Origin: Aotearoamyces nothofagi
Lineage: Eukaryota > Ascomycota > Leotiomycetes > Leotiales > Tympanidaceae
Assembly (NCBI GenBank): GCA_015345905.1
Contig: JADDTR010000013.1
Span: 62,001 to 126,000 of the forward strand
DNA length: 64,000 nucleotides
Direction: 5' to 3'
The translations under genes and the position numbers were made by a program. Position 1 is the first letter of the stretch; the number at the start of each line of letters is the position of its first letter. Positions 10,692 through 22,285 of this stretch are shown here, in pieces. The notes beneath the pieces are model-generated. The model saw only the letters and a program-made list of their open reading frames with translations. It made no database searches and had not been told where the DNA came from.

Positions 10692-12521
10692 ATGCTTCTT
10701 CAAAGGCTTACACGCCTATCAATTCTAGGGCTTACCTCTCTGGTATATGCGATACCCGTCGAAGATACGAGTCGAGAAAATTGGGGGTCTTTCCAAGTTT
10801 TTGAAAAGACTCCCCTTGTACCAGCAGAATGGCAATATCAAGGATACGTTGAAAACAATACAATCCTCCAGCTGCAGCTCGTAGTCAAAAGTGACGAGAA
10901 TAATGACTTGTCCACCAAGCTCTTGCAAATCAGTACTCCTGGCCATGCAGATTATGGCAAACACCTGGCTCGAGAAGAATTGGTAGCATTCATGGCTCCA
11001 AAGGCCAAGAGTGTAAAGTTAATCTCTTCATGGCTTTCTTCGCGTCCCGGTATCAGCAATGTCGCATTTAAGGAGGAAACGAGCACTCTTTCGTTTGAAG
11101 CAACTGTGCCAGCCACCAAAGAGGCACTCAAGGCTGACTTTGGTATCTATCGGCATGCGACAAGTGGCAAAACTATCGTGAGAAGTCAGCAGTACAGCCT
11201 TCCTGAATTAATCAGCCAGCACACCACACTCATACATCCAGTAATATATTTTCCCAGACTAAACGGTCTCAAGGGTCATGCAAACTACCGAAGGAACTCG
11301 CTAGTTGTAAAAAGGGAGTCTCGTGTGTCCTCCACGCCTGGAATATCTCGACGTGCCCCTGATGAATGCAGCGCTGGAATATATCCAGCATGCATAGCGG
11401 CATTATACAACATCACCTATACGCCTCCGCTGAACACCACTGCAAGTGGTAGCAAGCTCGGCATAGCTGGTTTCTTGGAGAATTATGTCAACCACACCGA
11501 CGTGGATTCCTTTGTGAGGAAATATGGCATCGCAGCCTCGACACGCGCCAACCCTGGAACCTTCAACGTCGAGCTAGTTAATGGCGGCATGAACAATGAG
11601 TCGGCTCCTAAAGTCGAAGCAACCCTGGATCTCGAATATACTATGTCATTTATCGGTAGCCTCCCAGTCACGTATTTCTCGACAGGCGGCCGCCCACCAT
11701 CCCTCGATGCCGATGGAAACCAACTTTCAGCCAACAAGGTTGATTCAGAACCTTATCTTGAATGGATTGAATACTTACTAGCAAAGTCAGATGCTGAACT
11801 CCCTCAAGTCCTCTCCATCTCCTACACCGACACGGAACAGATCGTCCCCCGCGCATACGCTATCCACGTCTGTGATCTATTCGGCCGTCTCGCAGCACGT
11901 GGGGTCTCGATCATCGACGCATCTGGTGATGGCGGCTTAGGAGGCCAAGGCGACGCGTGTTTCAGCAACGACGGCTTGAAGACGAGAAAGTTCCTCCCCA
12001 CATTCCCAGCCAGCTGCCCTTGGGTAACTGCTGTCGGCGGAACGGCTTACATCCCCGAGCAAGCATGGGGCTCGACGTCCGGCGGCTTCTCAGACTATTT
12101 TCCTGTGCCAGGTTGGCAGCGCAATTCGACTGCGGCATACAAGTTATTTCTCAATGGCACGTATGACGGCTTATATAATAAGACAGGCCGTGGAATTCCA
12201 GATATTGCCTTGTATGCCCAGCGCTACCAGACGGAGAATAACAACGTGACGTCGGCGTGGCACTCTGGGACCAGCGGCAGCACGCCGGTTTTCGCGTCCA
12301 TGATTGCCCTGATAAACGATATTCGACTGAGGAACGGCAAGCCCGTGCTTGGCTGGCTCAACCCGGCGCTGTATTCGGCGCAGGTGGCAGATGCTTGGAA
12401 TGACATCTCGGTTGGGTACAGCTATGGATGCCAGGCGAATTGGAGCACTGCTGTGGGATGGGATCCCGTGACAGGACTCGGGTCGACAGACTTTCCACGC
12501 CTGGTAAAGGCGTTGGCATAG
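10692..12521 (+). CDS. Sedolisin / tripeptidyl-peptidase (S53)
   Basis: Single exon, 609 residues. The frame is open upstream to an ATG at 10542, but the ATG at 10692 starts a good signal peptide (MLLQRLTRLSILGLTSLVYA), so I chose it. Domain order: signal peptide, pro-kumamolisin prodomain (about 40-220), S53 catalytic domain (about 260-605). Catalytic residues: Glu309 and Asp313 in VEATLDLEY, oxyanion Asp in IDASGDGG, and Ser528 in SGTSGSTP. Sedolisins are acid serine-carboxyl proteases; fungal tripeptidyl-peptidases release tripeptides from extracellular proteins. The prodomain is expected to be cut off at low pH. Divergent partner is an aspartic protease, so the pair could act in sequence, endo- then exo-cleavage. 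Confidence 0.93.
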   Translation: MLLQRLTRLSILGLTSLVYAIPVEDTSRENWGSFQVFEKTPLVPAEWQYQGYVENNTILQLQLVVKSDENNDLSTKLLQISTPGHADYGKHLAREELVAFMAPKAKSVKLISSWLSSRPGISNVAFKEETSTLSFEATVPATKEALKADFGIYRHATSGKTIVRSQQYSLPELISQHTTLIHPVIYFPRLNGLKGHANYRRNSLVVKRESRVSSTPGISRRAPDECSAGIYPACIAALYNITYTPPLNTTASGSKLGIAGFLENYVNHTDVDSFVRKYGIAASTRANPGTFNVELVNGGMNNESAPKVEATLDLEYTMSFIGSLPVTYFSTGGRPPSLDADGNQLSANKVDSEPYLEWIEYLLAKSDAELPQVLSISYTDTEQIVPRAYAIHVCDLFGRLAARGVSIIDASGDGGLGGQGDACFSNDGLKTRKFLPTFPASCPWVTAVGGTAYIPEQAWGSTSGGFSDYFPVPGWQRNSTAAYKLFLNGTYDGLYNKTGRGIPDIALYAQRYQTENNNVTSAWHSGTSGSTPVFASMIALINDIRLRNGKPVLGWLNPALYSAQVADAWNDISVGYSYGCQANWSTAVGWDPVTGLGSTDFPRLVKALA

Positions 12522-12934
12522 TTCCATTCACAGGTTTCAGAATTCTTTAGGTCGTCTTCAAGGCGCTCAGCAAGATGATGTTCGGAAAGATATGGTAGAA
12601 TATATAATGCAAAATATAGATGTGGAGATGCGGAGGCGGATGCGGAGATGGAGATGTCGAGCCTTAGGCACCCAGGCATGTAATTATAGCAAAAAGCAGA
12701 CTTGAAAATAACACAACCACAGCTTACACGTATAAATTACCTAACATTCAGTTCGAGGGCTATATTGTATAAGAACAGTGCTTCATTCGCGGAATTACGA
12801 AGTGCCGGATGGGCTGAAAGGAGGTTTTCGACAAGCAGCTAAGTACCGTTTTGTGCCATTAGTAACTCTTCCAAAGAAACACCTCAAAAACCAAAACCCA
12901 GAAGATTTCTCAGCCGTATCCTAAATCCTCACTG
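12522..12934. other. Intergenic, convergent 3' ends
   Basis: About 410 bases between sedolisin and GH16 gene. A short purine-rich stretch with GGAGATG/GCGGAGGCGGATG repeats lies at about 12620-12660. No gene seen. Confidence 0.5.
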
Positions 12935-14306
12935 TCACCATCTACCCCATGGCCCAAACTCTAACTCGCCACCAATATAATATGGGCCCAACTGCGGCGC
13001 CTTCGTATTCTTCGGACTGTTCAGATCGAATACATTTACCACATCGTTGACGAAATCTGGTGTAGGAGTGGCATATCCCTTCTCATACACCTTGACGCTA
13101 TTAACAGACCAGTACCTGGGAACCGGGTTAGAATTTGATGTAATCGTTTAAGAGTGAAGAACCTACGCGTCCTTAAAGGCTGATGGATTGGCTGCAACGT
13201 ATTCGATGCAAGTCGCTGCCAGAGCGCTACAGACTGGTTCACCGTTCCATGCATTGCCAGCCCAGTCTCCGCAAAACGTCGTGTCGAATACAAGACTCTG
13301 GTTGTTGAAGTGCTTATCGATATCACAGCCTGCGCCTCCTTGAAATGAGGCTAGTGGTGTGGCCCATGTATCGGGGTTTGGTAATCCGATTGAAATGTCG
13401 AAGGGAATGGCATACCTAGGGAAAAACCAGACGCTGATATGCGTTGAAGTCCATTCCGTTGCGAAGACACCGCCCCCACCAGCGTTGAAGCCATCGCCGT
13501 AAGTTGAGTTATCCGCCGACCTCATCGCACAGCCACTATTGAAATTCAGACTTGCATCACAATTTGATGTCTCCACGGTGCCACTCTGCTTGCCGGCAGT
13601 CATGCTGCAGTTTGCTGCCCTGCTCCTCATATTAGCTTGGATATAGTGCCATGAGAAAATCCCTACGTGTGCAAAGCCATCCGGTTCGCGGTATTGTCGC
13701 TGATTCCTTCAACAATATCGATCTCGCCACTGTTGGGCCAATCGGGCCCGAACATCCAAACTTGTGGATACATCAGTATGTAAGTTATTCGTCGGGGTAA
13801 CTAAGAACTTACGGGCAGGCCATACTCCACAGGTTGAGCTAGGCATATGTGCGATGTCTGCAATAAATAATCCCTGCGTCCAAGTCTTTTTAGTTGTAAT
13901 GCGTATACTCTTCCTTCCAGTGCCATTTGATTGTAGAGCTGTAGTATAGTCGACTCCCATATAGGCTGGTGTTCCAACAGCAGATTTAGCCAGACCCGCT
14001 GCTGAAGCAGAAGGCTCATCTATGTATCTGGATTTGTCAGTCAGGTATACAAATAACAGGCATTGGGAGACAAACTCAACAAATCCGCGGGTAGGATCCG
14101 GACCCTGAGTGAAGTACAACCGTCAGTATATATTTAATTTTGATGAGGGTTCACTCAACCTTCCAAAAGTCCCATCCTCTAAAAAAAGAAGAGCCACTAT
14201 ATTCACTGTCTAGATGATAGAACGGAATGGCCGTAGCCGCAGAAGAGTGTCCCTGTAATAAGAGCAGACCAAGGGAGACGCTAGCTGATCGCCAGAAGAA
14301 AGCCAT
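12935..14306 (-). CDS. GH16 endo-1,3(4)-beta-glucanase-like enzyme
   Basis: Five exons: 14160-14306, 13813-14104, 13667-13760, 13167-13625, 12935-13115; 390 residues. N-terminal signal peptide (MAFFWRSASVSLGLLLLQG). The GH16 active site is plain: SGEIDIVEGIS has nucleophile Glu, Asp and acid/base Glu in ExDxxE. Other family marks are WDFWKGPDPTRGFV near the N-terminus, HMPSSTCGVWPALWMF before the catalytic strand, and CDIDKHFNN with DTTFCGDWAGN later. It would cut beta-1,3/1,4- or 1,3-glucans outside the cell, for wall remodelling or feeding. Odd: about 14 residues after FVEFVSQ (near 14020-14062) look foreign and could be a frame-keeping short intron. No GPI signal seen. Confidence 0.9.
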
Positions 14307-15660
14307 GGAGATAATTGAAATAAACGAAAGTTATCGAGTTTCTTCAACAAGTCTATGAACGACAGACGAGAAGCAGACGGATGGGTAGGGACGCACGATA
14401 AAGAGATAATAATAACAAGAAAGGGCTAGTTTTTAACGTCTAGCAAAAGGCATGCTTACATGGACACTAATATTCCATCTAGTACTGTACCTTACCTCTG
14501 GGAGCTGGAGCAATGGGATTTTCTGCCATGCGAAAATATACGCAGAGCTTGGGACCGACGGCTTGGCATCTGATGGCGCTTACTGTGGAGAGTCGGAGGA
14601 GTTAATTGAGGCGTATATTCGTGCAGACGTAGTATATTTTAGTTAAGAACGTGGTTGTCTGGTAGGCCTAGCCAGAGATTAGATATATCAGACGCCGAAA
14701 TGACGTGTGTGCTAAGTCTTGGCCCAACACTATTACTGGGGAGTATTTTCTCGTATAGGGGGAAGGAAGGGCCAGTCAGTAGCTGCACAACTTCCTCGGA
14801 CCGAGCTTTGCCTTAACTTCTTAAATTAAATGGCTATTTTTTTTTAGAAAAAAACTATAATTGTCCCTTATCACGGGTTTCTTAACAATATTAGTAGTTC
14901 CCGATGCCAAGGACACTGCTCCGATAACCTGCGAGTGCAGTAATTGTAGATAGCACAGAGCAATATCTATTTTTAAATAGCCAATTTCTGAATAAATCAG
15001 TATAGAGTGTTGTAAGTGCCAAGATGACTATAGGAACATATAGAAAAGAATTCCCAGGGATGTGTGACCTCGTGGCAACGCGACATGTGACCTAGGTGGC
15101 TTTGGAGCGACCCCACCTCCGGATCGGAAAGCCTTAGGCACCACATACAAGTTTGCGAGATAGGCATAGCGGATTAGGGTCTTCGTACAGCCATCCAGGT
15201 TGTTCCATGTGGGCATAGAAGAGGTGTTCGTTACAGCTGTCATTGCCATTACATTAGGCATTGAGAACAACGCCTCTGTGATCTAGATAGAAGGCTCAAT
15301 GGAAGCTGTTGTATCTTCGTCGTAGACACCGGCTAAAGATCGAGAAGTCAAAAGAAAAAAGCAGAACATGATACTTACAATATATATAGAAATATCTGAC
15401 TTGTAAATGGAGCAACTCCCTGGATCCATTAGAACTATTACAAGAATTTCGCAATCAAGAACTAAATGTGTTTTTCCGACATATAAAAGCGAGGCCATCA
15501 AAAGATTAAATGCATTGCTCTGTGGCTGAACCGGAAGCTCCCCGAGTGTGGAATTGCTAGATGATTAGATGATTAGAATGGTTTAAAGGTAATTAATAAA
15601 GACGTGTCTGGCACTCGAGGACTCGGTGGAAGAGCGATAAGCTTATAAAGTGGCTAAGAG

Positions 15661-15697
15661 GGTGATAACAGCGATAACAGCGATAACAGCGATAAGC
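15661..15697. repeat. Tandem repeat, GATAACAGC unit
   Basis: Three to four consecutive copies of the 9-base unit GATAACAGC. Each copy carries a GATA core, so it could also bind GATA factors, but there is no gene close by to test that. Confidence 0.7.
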
Positions 15698-15737
15698 AGA
15701 GAGCAGATGCAAAGACGAAGAAAGGCCACGTCATTCC

Positions 15738-15763
15738 CAAGTCCGAGTCCGAGTCCGAGTCCA
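15738..15763. repeat. Tandem repeat, GAGTCC unit
   Basis: Four near-perfect copies of the 6-base unit GAGTCC/GTCCGA. Confidence 0.7.
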
Positions 15764-16964
15764 ACTTGTCCAGCATGGATTTGCGATGCCAGAGGGAAGT
15801 TGGGCCCGATGTAGAAAACCCGAGATATCTCTCATATCCTACCTCTCCTGTTATCTTGGCAGCCGCTGAGCAGACAGACGCTGCACAGACAGACACTGCA
15901 GCTTGGGACCTGCGCAAGGTCGCGCCCGTCTGTCGCGCCTCGACGGCTCGCAGCGACAGTTGAAAATATGCCAGCGTAGCAGCGATTCCAGAGCTCTCGC
16001 AATAACACCTCGTTGCTGCAAATGCCAGTCTCCAGATACCGTCGTGCCGTGGGTGCTGGTCTGTCCTCGACGCAAGAGAATCTCTGCGTATCATTCTGCA
16101 GAAGAGATGAACAGTGCCAAGCTCGCCAGTGACGCCAAGCCAGCTCGCGAGCTGCAGGCAGTGCTTGTCTTGCACGGTGCATGTGGAGTCCCCACAGAAC
16201 AGATCTTGCAGACGACAGATGACGAACCCTCTCTGGCTGTTTGCCAGCCCCTTTATACAGGGCAGTAGGATGTCTACAGAGGATCCGTAATGGTACCGCG
16301 ATGTGCGCAATGGTGGCAGCTCTGGGGAGGATTGCAGTCGCGAGATAAAGTGCATCGTGTCTCGACAAGGGTGGAGCAGTGGCATGGGATGCTCACGGCC
16401 ACTACATATATAGTATACGTATATAATATACGTTACATATGTAGTAAACTTATATAAAATACATGTACATGTACTTCACGAATAGGAGAGTCAAGACAGG
16501 CATATCTTGGACTTGTCGAAATCTCAGATCTCGGGCAAGATGATCCATCAACAACCATCTCCCGCCGGAATGCGGCCCAGAATCAAACCGGACAAGGCCA
16601 CTTCCCCAGCTGCACACTCTCCAGCTTCTGTTCTCCAGCTGCAAGACGACGATGCAAGCCCTTTTGCCCCGTCCAAATTCCACCCGACTTGTCCATCGCC
16701 AACCGCGCTTTTAAGCTTTTCTCGCCCTCGTGCTACTGTTGTCCCAAGTGGGCGCAGGGTGCCAAGCTACGTCATCTCGACCCTTTGGCTTGTTTTGCGT
16801 CCACGACCTGCCCTGCCCCTACTTAACTTAATTCACCGCCCACCAGTAGATAGATAATCTGTGAATGGAAATAAATCTTGTCAACTACTTTTGATCTCTG
16901 ATCTCTGATCTGTGCTGTCTGCCCTCTGCGTCAAAACATCTCTTTGTCGTCGCTGGATACCACA

Positions 16965-18845
16965 ATGGTGTCGGAGCATGTGCTGGGGCTCTGTCAAGCT
17001 ACAGAGACTGTCAGCTCGGCCCTTGCTAAGGATCCTACAGAGGCGCCTGGGGAGGTCGTCAAGAGGCTCTATGAGCAGCATAAGAAGGACTTCTGCCACA
17101 ATCCAGATGAGCATCGGCCAGCGCCGTCCGATGAAGGGCTGGAGATGGCCCGCAAATGTGGTCGCTGGGGCGCGTCTCAGCCAAGCAGCCTCTTCCTACA
17201 GGCCTACGCTGATGCGCTGGATTGCTTAGATGCTGATCCGGTATCTGGGATGGTGTCTCCCCCGCTGATGGGGTCTCATGGGACAGTGCCACTTACAGTC
17301 ATTGCTCCATTAGCAGACATCATTCGGCATTGCTCAAATATGATTGTACGCGCCGAGAGAGAGGTTTTCTTCATTACATGTTCATGGTCGCCATCAGTAG
17401 CGCAGCGACTTGTCAGAGATGCTCTGATAGAGCTTTCAAGGAGAGCTGGGGAGAGAGGGCAAAGGGTGGTGGTCAAGATGATGTACGACAAGGCATCGCC
17501 TGCAAATGCCATCGACGCCCACCAAGTGGTGAAGCCGGCGTCATACTCAGGCAAGGGAATTCAACTGCCAACACCAGAAGAGATCCCGAATCTCGACTTC
17601 GAGGTCATCAGTTTCCACAGGCTGATATTGGGAACACTGCACGCCAAGTTCTGTATCGTGGATCGCAAGTTTGCGGCGCTGATGAGCAATAATATGGAAG
17701 ATAACGACAACGTGGAGATGATGACCCATGTGGAAGGACCGATTGTCGACAGTCTCTATGATACGGCACTGATAACCTGGAACAACCACCTCACTCCTCC
17801 TCTTCCCTCGCATAATACTCCAGCAGCTGAAGGTGGTCTACCCACTTCCCACCCAGAGCCTATTTACCTGGATCGTGGGCCAGCGCGGGGACAAGATGAG
17901 ATTGCGGCCGATGGAGAAGCAGTACGCCTCCCAGAACACATGCCAGACGACCCACACTATGACACTGACATCAGCGGCGAAATTACACGAATGCAATCTT
18001 GTTACTCTAGCAAACCCAACGAATCCCGCCTCCAAGCCGCAAACCGCCAACTAAACCTAGCATGCAAGAATCCCATCCCCCCAACCGGTCCCGAGATCCC
18101 TGAAGGCGAGGAGATGACCCCGTACATCACGACTATGACGCCTACACCCGTCCCTATGGCTCTCGTCTCACGCCCACCATACGGCCCCATTAGCATGCAC
18201 AATGTCAACGTACCCCAGAACGAAGCCTGGCTCTCGTGCATCCGCAACGCGGAGCGCTCCATCTTCATCCAGACACCAGACCTGAACGCCGCACCCCTCA
18301 TTCCAGCTCTTGCCGCGGCGCTCAAGCGCGGCATCGACATCACATACTACGTCTGCTTCGGCTACAACGACGCCGGCGAGATCATCCCCGGCCAAGGCGG
18401 CACCAACGATCAGGCTGCCCAAGCCCTCGTCAAAGACCTGACACCCACCGAGCGCGCGCTCCTGCACATCTGCTACTACGTCGCCAAGGACCAGGACCAC
18501 CCGATCCACCAGAGCTTCAAGCAGCGCTCCTGCCACGTCAAGCTGCTCATCGTCGACGACCACGTCGGCATCCAGGGTAGTGGAAACCAGGACACGCAGA
18601 GCTGGTACCACAGCCAGGAGATCAACATCATGCTCGACAGCGCCGACGTCTGCTGCAAGTGGAGGGAAGGCATCGATCGCAACCAGAACACGAGCAGGTT
18701 CGGTGTCGCAGCCGAGGATGGCATCTGGCGGGATGGCCATGGGAACCCCGGCGATGGCTACATGGGTAATCCGGGCACGGTGGCGGGCTTGTTCAAGGGC
18801 GTTGCGGGCATGTTGAAAAAGATGCAGGACAAGGGTGGGTTCTGA
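16965..18845 (+). CDS. Phospholipase D-like protein with two HKD motifs
   Basis: Single exon, 626 residues from the ATG at 16965 (the longer frame starts at TTG). Two HxKxxxxD motifs mark the phospholipase D superfamily: HAKFCIVDR with His226, and HVKLLIVDDH with His524 followed by GSGNQDTQSW. The order of two half-sites with a long linker (about 280-400, low conservation, Pro-rich) fits a cytosolic two-domain phosphodiesterase/transphosphatidylase. It lacks PX, PH and C2 domains of signalling PLDs and has no clear signal peptide or membrane segment, so it resembles bacterial-type or cardiolipin-synthase-like PLDs found in fungi. Likely action: hydrolysis or head-group exchange of phospholipids. 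Coding GC rises strongly in the second half. Flanked by gene-poor DNA. Confidence 0.88.
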   Translation: MVSEHVLGLCQATETVSSALAKDPTEAPGEVVKRLYEQHKKDFCHNPDEHRPAPSDEGLEMARKCGRWGASQPSSLFLQAYADALDCLDADPVSGMVSPPLMGSHGTVPLTVIAPLADIIRHCSNMIVRAEREVFFITCSWSPSVAQRLVRDALIELSRRAGERGQRVVVKMMYDKASPANAIDAHQVVKPASYSGKGIQLPTPEEIPNLDFEVISFHRLILGTLHAKFCIVDRKFAALMSNNMEDNDNVEMMTHVEGPIVDSLYDTALITWNNHLTPPLPSHNTPAAEGGLPTSHPEPIYLDRGPARGQDEIAADGEAVRLPEHMPDDPHYDTDISGEITRMQSCYSSKPNESRLQAANRQLNLACKNPIPPTGPEIPEGEEMTPYITTMTPTPVPMALVSRPPYGPISMHNVNVPQNEAWLSCIRNAERSIFIQTPDLNAAPLIPALAAALKRGIDITYYVCFGYNDAGEIIPGQGGTNDQAAQALVKDLTPTERALLHICYYVAKDQDHPIHQSFKQRSCHVKLLIVDDHVGIQGSGNQDTQSWYHSQEINIMLDSADVCCKWREGIDRNQNTSRFGVAAEDGIWRDGHGNPGDGYMGNPGTVAGLFKGVAGMLKKMQDKGGF

Positions 18846-19739
18846 ATAGAAGCGAGGAATTGGACAATGCAATTGGAAAATGCAATTGGAAATGAAACAG
18901 AAATGGAGGCTTGGATGGTGACTTGGCTACTTGGTAATACACGTTGGCGCTGGCGGCTGGGTGGCGGAGATTATTTAACGGAAAGATATGATTGAGCTAT
19001 AGTATATTATATTACATTATTTGTTGATCTTGTATTCTTCTATTCCTCTATTCTGAATCCTTCTCTAGTCTCGGGAGTATACGGTAAATTGTACTAGTCA
19101 CTGATTTTGCTATCTCTTACAAGTAGTGATGTGCTTGAAAACTGAACTAAGATATTTGAATTGGAGAGGAAAGGTAGTCTATTTGTACTCAAAGCAGGCG
19201 TATATCTTTCAACGCTATGTCCGAGGTGCTCCATAAATCTCTACTCCCGGACATTTTTAATCAGCCAAGCCGTCAGCCTCCAACGTCCCGCGACAGGGCG
19301 AGAGCCACGTGATCTTGAATCCCGTGACCGTTCAAAAGATCCGTACTTGGTACTCCGTGCATCCATGACGTCGGCGACGGCGACGCGGGCGAAGAGATAA
19401 CAAGCTCGACGGACAATGGTTCTTCCTTCCCACCCCTGTGAATCCCAATCTTCCCTGTATCTCGTATCGATAACGTCATTTCGTAGGCGATAACGCCATC
19501 CGCTGATAACCACTCGGGACGACTCCGTTACCCCGTAAGCTGCCATGTCACGTGGGGATGTATACTCCGTCGGAGAATTCCCTTCTCTGGATCCTTTTCC
19601 CATCCTCGTCCTTGTACTTCTCTGTATCTTCCTCTATATACTTCTTATATCTTTCTCCATATACTTCTCATATCTCTCCCCATGTCCTCCGATTTGATCA
19701 ACAAGACCTGACCGTCTAATCACACACGCCCTATTCGCC
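18846..19739. other. Intergenic with pyrimidine-rich promoter
   Basis: About 890 bases. From about 19590 to 19685 the strand is strongly pyrimidine-rich with imperfect copies of TATACTTCTNATATCT, a usual feature of highly expressed fungal promoters; it lies just upstream of the amino-acid transporter. No gene seen in the rest. Confidence 0.5.
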
Positions 19740-21530
19740 ATGTCTGCACCCGTTGGCCTCGGCGAGAAGGAGGAGGTTGAGAAGCAGGAGCCCATCAATG
19801 GGCTTCAATCGGACGGCTTCACGCCCCTCGGCACCTTGACTGCGCTGATTGCTGAAGGTGAGCGGATCCATGCATTCGTGCGAGCTTCTCGTGCATGCGC
19901 GCTTTCCGTCCATCCTATCCATCCCCTCTGTAGCATACCAAGGCCGTAGCAGCTTCTTATGCGGGTTGCTGATCTTGCGTGCGTCGTCTCACAGATCACC
20001 AGCATGAGATCAAGCTCCGGACCATGACTTGGCAGAAGGCCGCCTGGCTGCTCGCCGGAGATCAGGTGTGCCTTGCCATTATGGCCCAAACATGGTCGCT
20101 CTCGTAGGTTATCACTCCGCTCCGCCCTTCACGTGGCCAGCTTTCTCTTTTTTGCAATGCTGATATCTCTTCAGCGTCTTAGGATGGGTTCCGGGTATCA
20201 TCACTATGGTTGTCGCCGGTGTCCTCTTCTGGATCACTTCTATCACTATGCACAAGTTCATCATGAAGCACCCTGAGATCAGGGATATCTGTAAGTCTCT
20301 TTCTTAGCCTTGTCTGAGGTTCTCTACAGATCTAAAGGGGCTCTAGAACTAACAGCTGTGCTTTGGACAATAGGTGATTTTGGATACCACGTCTTTGGAA
20401 ACAGCCGGATTGCATATGAATTCACCGGGTTCATGCTGCTCGCCAACAACATCCTTCTTATTGGCTTCCACATCCTTACCGGGGCCAAGGTCCTCAACAC
20501 CCTGTCGGATCACTCACAGTGCACTGTCATCTTTTCTGTCATCATGATGTTGATGGGTATTGTGATGTCCTTGCCGAGGACCCTGCGCCATCTCTCATTT
20601 ATGTCGATGTTCTCAGGTGAGTAACTAATACTCTCTACTTGAACCTCCCTTCGCGGCTTGTGTACTAACCGTTGGTGTTCTGCATCTGTAGCTGCCTGCA
20701 TGGGGATTGCTATCCTTCTTTTCCTCATCTTCGCCGGAATTGAGAAAGCTCCTCTTTACGGATACTACGGAGACTACCCTACCGACGGGTTGGTTAAGAC
20801 GTATGCCTTTCCTCTTCCTGGCACTACCTGGGTCGCGTGCATGAACGCCGTCTTGAACATCACCTTCCTCTGGGTTCCTCAGATCCTCTTCCCTACCTTC
20901 ATCTCCGAGATGGAACGACCACAGGATTTCCCAAAATCCCTCGCCGTCCTTGCTATCATTTCCACCTTCTTGTTTATCGTCCCGCCGGCAATCGGATTCA
21001 GATACTTGGGCCAATACGCCACGGCCCCAGCCTTTGGCAGTCTAGGTGTCGTGGTCTATAAGAAGGCCTCCTTTGCGTTTGTCATTGTTCCCACCCTTGT
21101 CATCGGTGTCATATACGCCAACGTCACTGCCAAATTCCTCTACTTCCGAATTATGGGCAAGTCGAGACACGCACATAGCCACACCGTCGTTGGATGGGGT
21201 GTTTGGGTTGTGATTATGAGCGGCATCTGGGCCATCGCTTTCGTCTTCTCCGAGGTCGTTCCGAGCATGGGAGATTTCCTCTCTCTCCTTGGTGCCGCCT
21301 TCGACTCCTTTTTCGGTTTCATCTTCTTCGCTGTCGCGTACTGGCAGCTCTACAATGGAAAGTTGTTTACCAGTGCAGGCAGATCTGTGATGACTGTTAT
21401 CCACGTCTTCATAATGGCCTGTGGGCTGTTCCTGCTTGGTCCAGGACTCTACGCTGCTGTTGAAGCTATCATCTCCGACTACTCGGGTAGCACCACACCA
21501 GCTTTCAGCTGTGCCAACCTATCTATCTAA
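19740..21530 (+). CDS. Amino-acid transporter (Aa_trans / neutral amino acid permease type)
   Basis: Five exons: 19740-19857, 19995-20103, 20175-20290, 20374-20616, 20692-21530; 474 residues. After a hydrophilic N-tail of about 40 residues comes the family-typical HEIKLRTMTWQKAAWLLAGD, then about eleven membrane segments. The sequence resembles the fungal branch around Neurospora MTR, proton-coupled importers of neutral and aromatic amino acids in the plasma membrane. Supporting stretches include GWVPGIITMVVAG, CDFGYHVFG and SEMERPQDFPKSL. The first introns are short (71-137 bases) with good GT-AG ends and all phases agree. Substrate range cannot be read from sequence. It stands alone between gene-poor stretches. 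Confidence 0.9.
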
Positions 21531-22285
21531 GGGAAGTGTATTACTAGAATATAGGAAAGTTGAGGAGTAGACAGGCCGTCTGTAGTATATTCGTACCAGA
21601 TATTTACTATTCAGAAATACTAGGTAGGATAATTGTTTTAGTATATTATTGGTCAAATTATTTGTCCTGAGTTTTCAAAATAAAAAGTCGATAAGAAATT
21701 GAGAATAAAAACCCTAAAAGAGAAATGCGAGATTGTCTGCACTGTCAACCAGATTAACCCGTCTTTGCCTGACTTGGTGACTATGTTCAGGTCACTTGAA
21801 GGATTACTGCTCGAAGCGTTCTCGAGACCCGAACTAGAAGTTCGGGCTCAATACCCCAGCATAACGCAGACCCGAATCCATTCTTTCCGATCCCCACGAT
21901 TCCCGACCGCAGCTTTTACACACCGATGCAGCCGCGAGCGTTCCGAACCAGGCCCCAGCGACGAAACCTCTCGAATCGCGCCGCCTCCTTGCGGTACGAG
22001 ACCAGCTAGTGAAGCACGGTGTTGGGATTCTCGTCTGGCAATATAAGCAGGTATCCACTGCCATTTGCGCGCGGGCTTGAGGCTCGCTTTTGAAGTGAGT
22101 GTGCACTGATATGTGATATCATCTCCGAGTGAAATATTGCTGATGGGGAGAGGAGGAGTTTGATGCGAGGAAGCGTGGCGGGTGGGGATATGGAAGGGAG
22201 ATTTTGAGAGATTATATCGGGATGGAGATATTGTGCTGGAAGGATATTGCGGGACGAAAATATTGCAATAGATGGTGGCGCTGGT
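21531..22285. other. Intergenic, convergent 3' ends
   Basis: About 755 bases. Contains an imperfect inverted repeat near 21820-21850 (GACCCGAACT / AGTTCGGGCTC around AGA). No supported gene. Confidence 0.4.

Larger units (their letters stand above)
14307..16964. other. Gene-poor 2.7-kb region
   Basis: Long stretch between the GH16 start and the phospholipase D-like gene. AT-rich with T- and A-runs near 14829-14851, TA-rich dyads at 16400-16450 and two small tandem repeats at 15660-15765. A 243-codon minus-strand frame at 15654-16385 has no recognisable domain, and its apparent low-complexity ends simply translate those repeats. A pyrimidine-rich leader precedes 16965. I see no supported gene and no recognisable mobile element. 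Confidence 0.5.

Noticed and set aside
15654-16385. 243-codon minus-strand open frame
   Set aside because: No domain; its low-complexity parts are translations of the tandem repeats at 15.66-15.76 kb, and other frames here are similarly open.
18168-18872. 234-codon minus-strand frame
   Set aside because: Lies antisense to the clear phospholipase D-like gene in its GC-rich part, where stop codons are rare.
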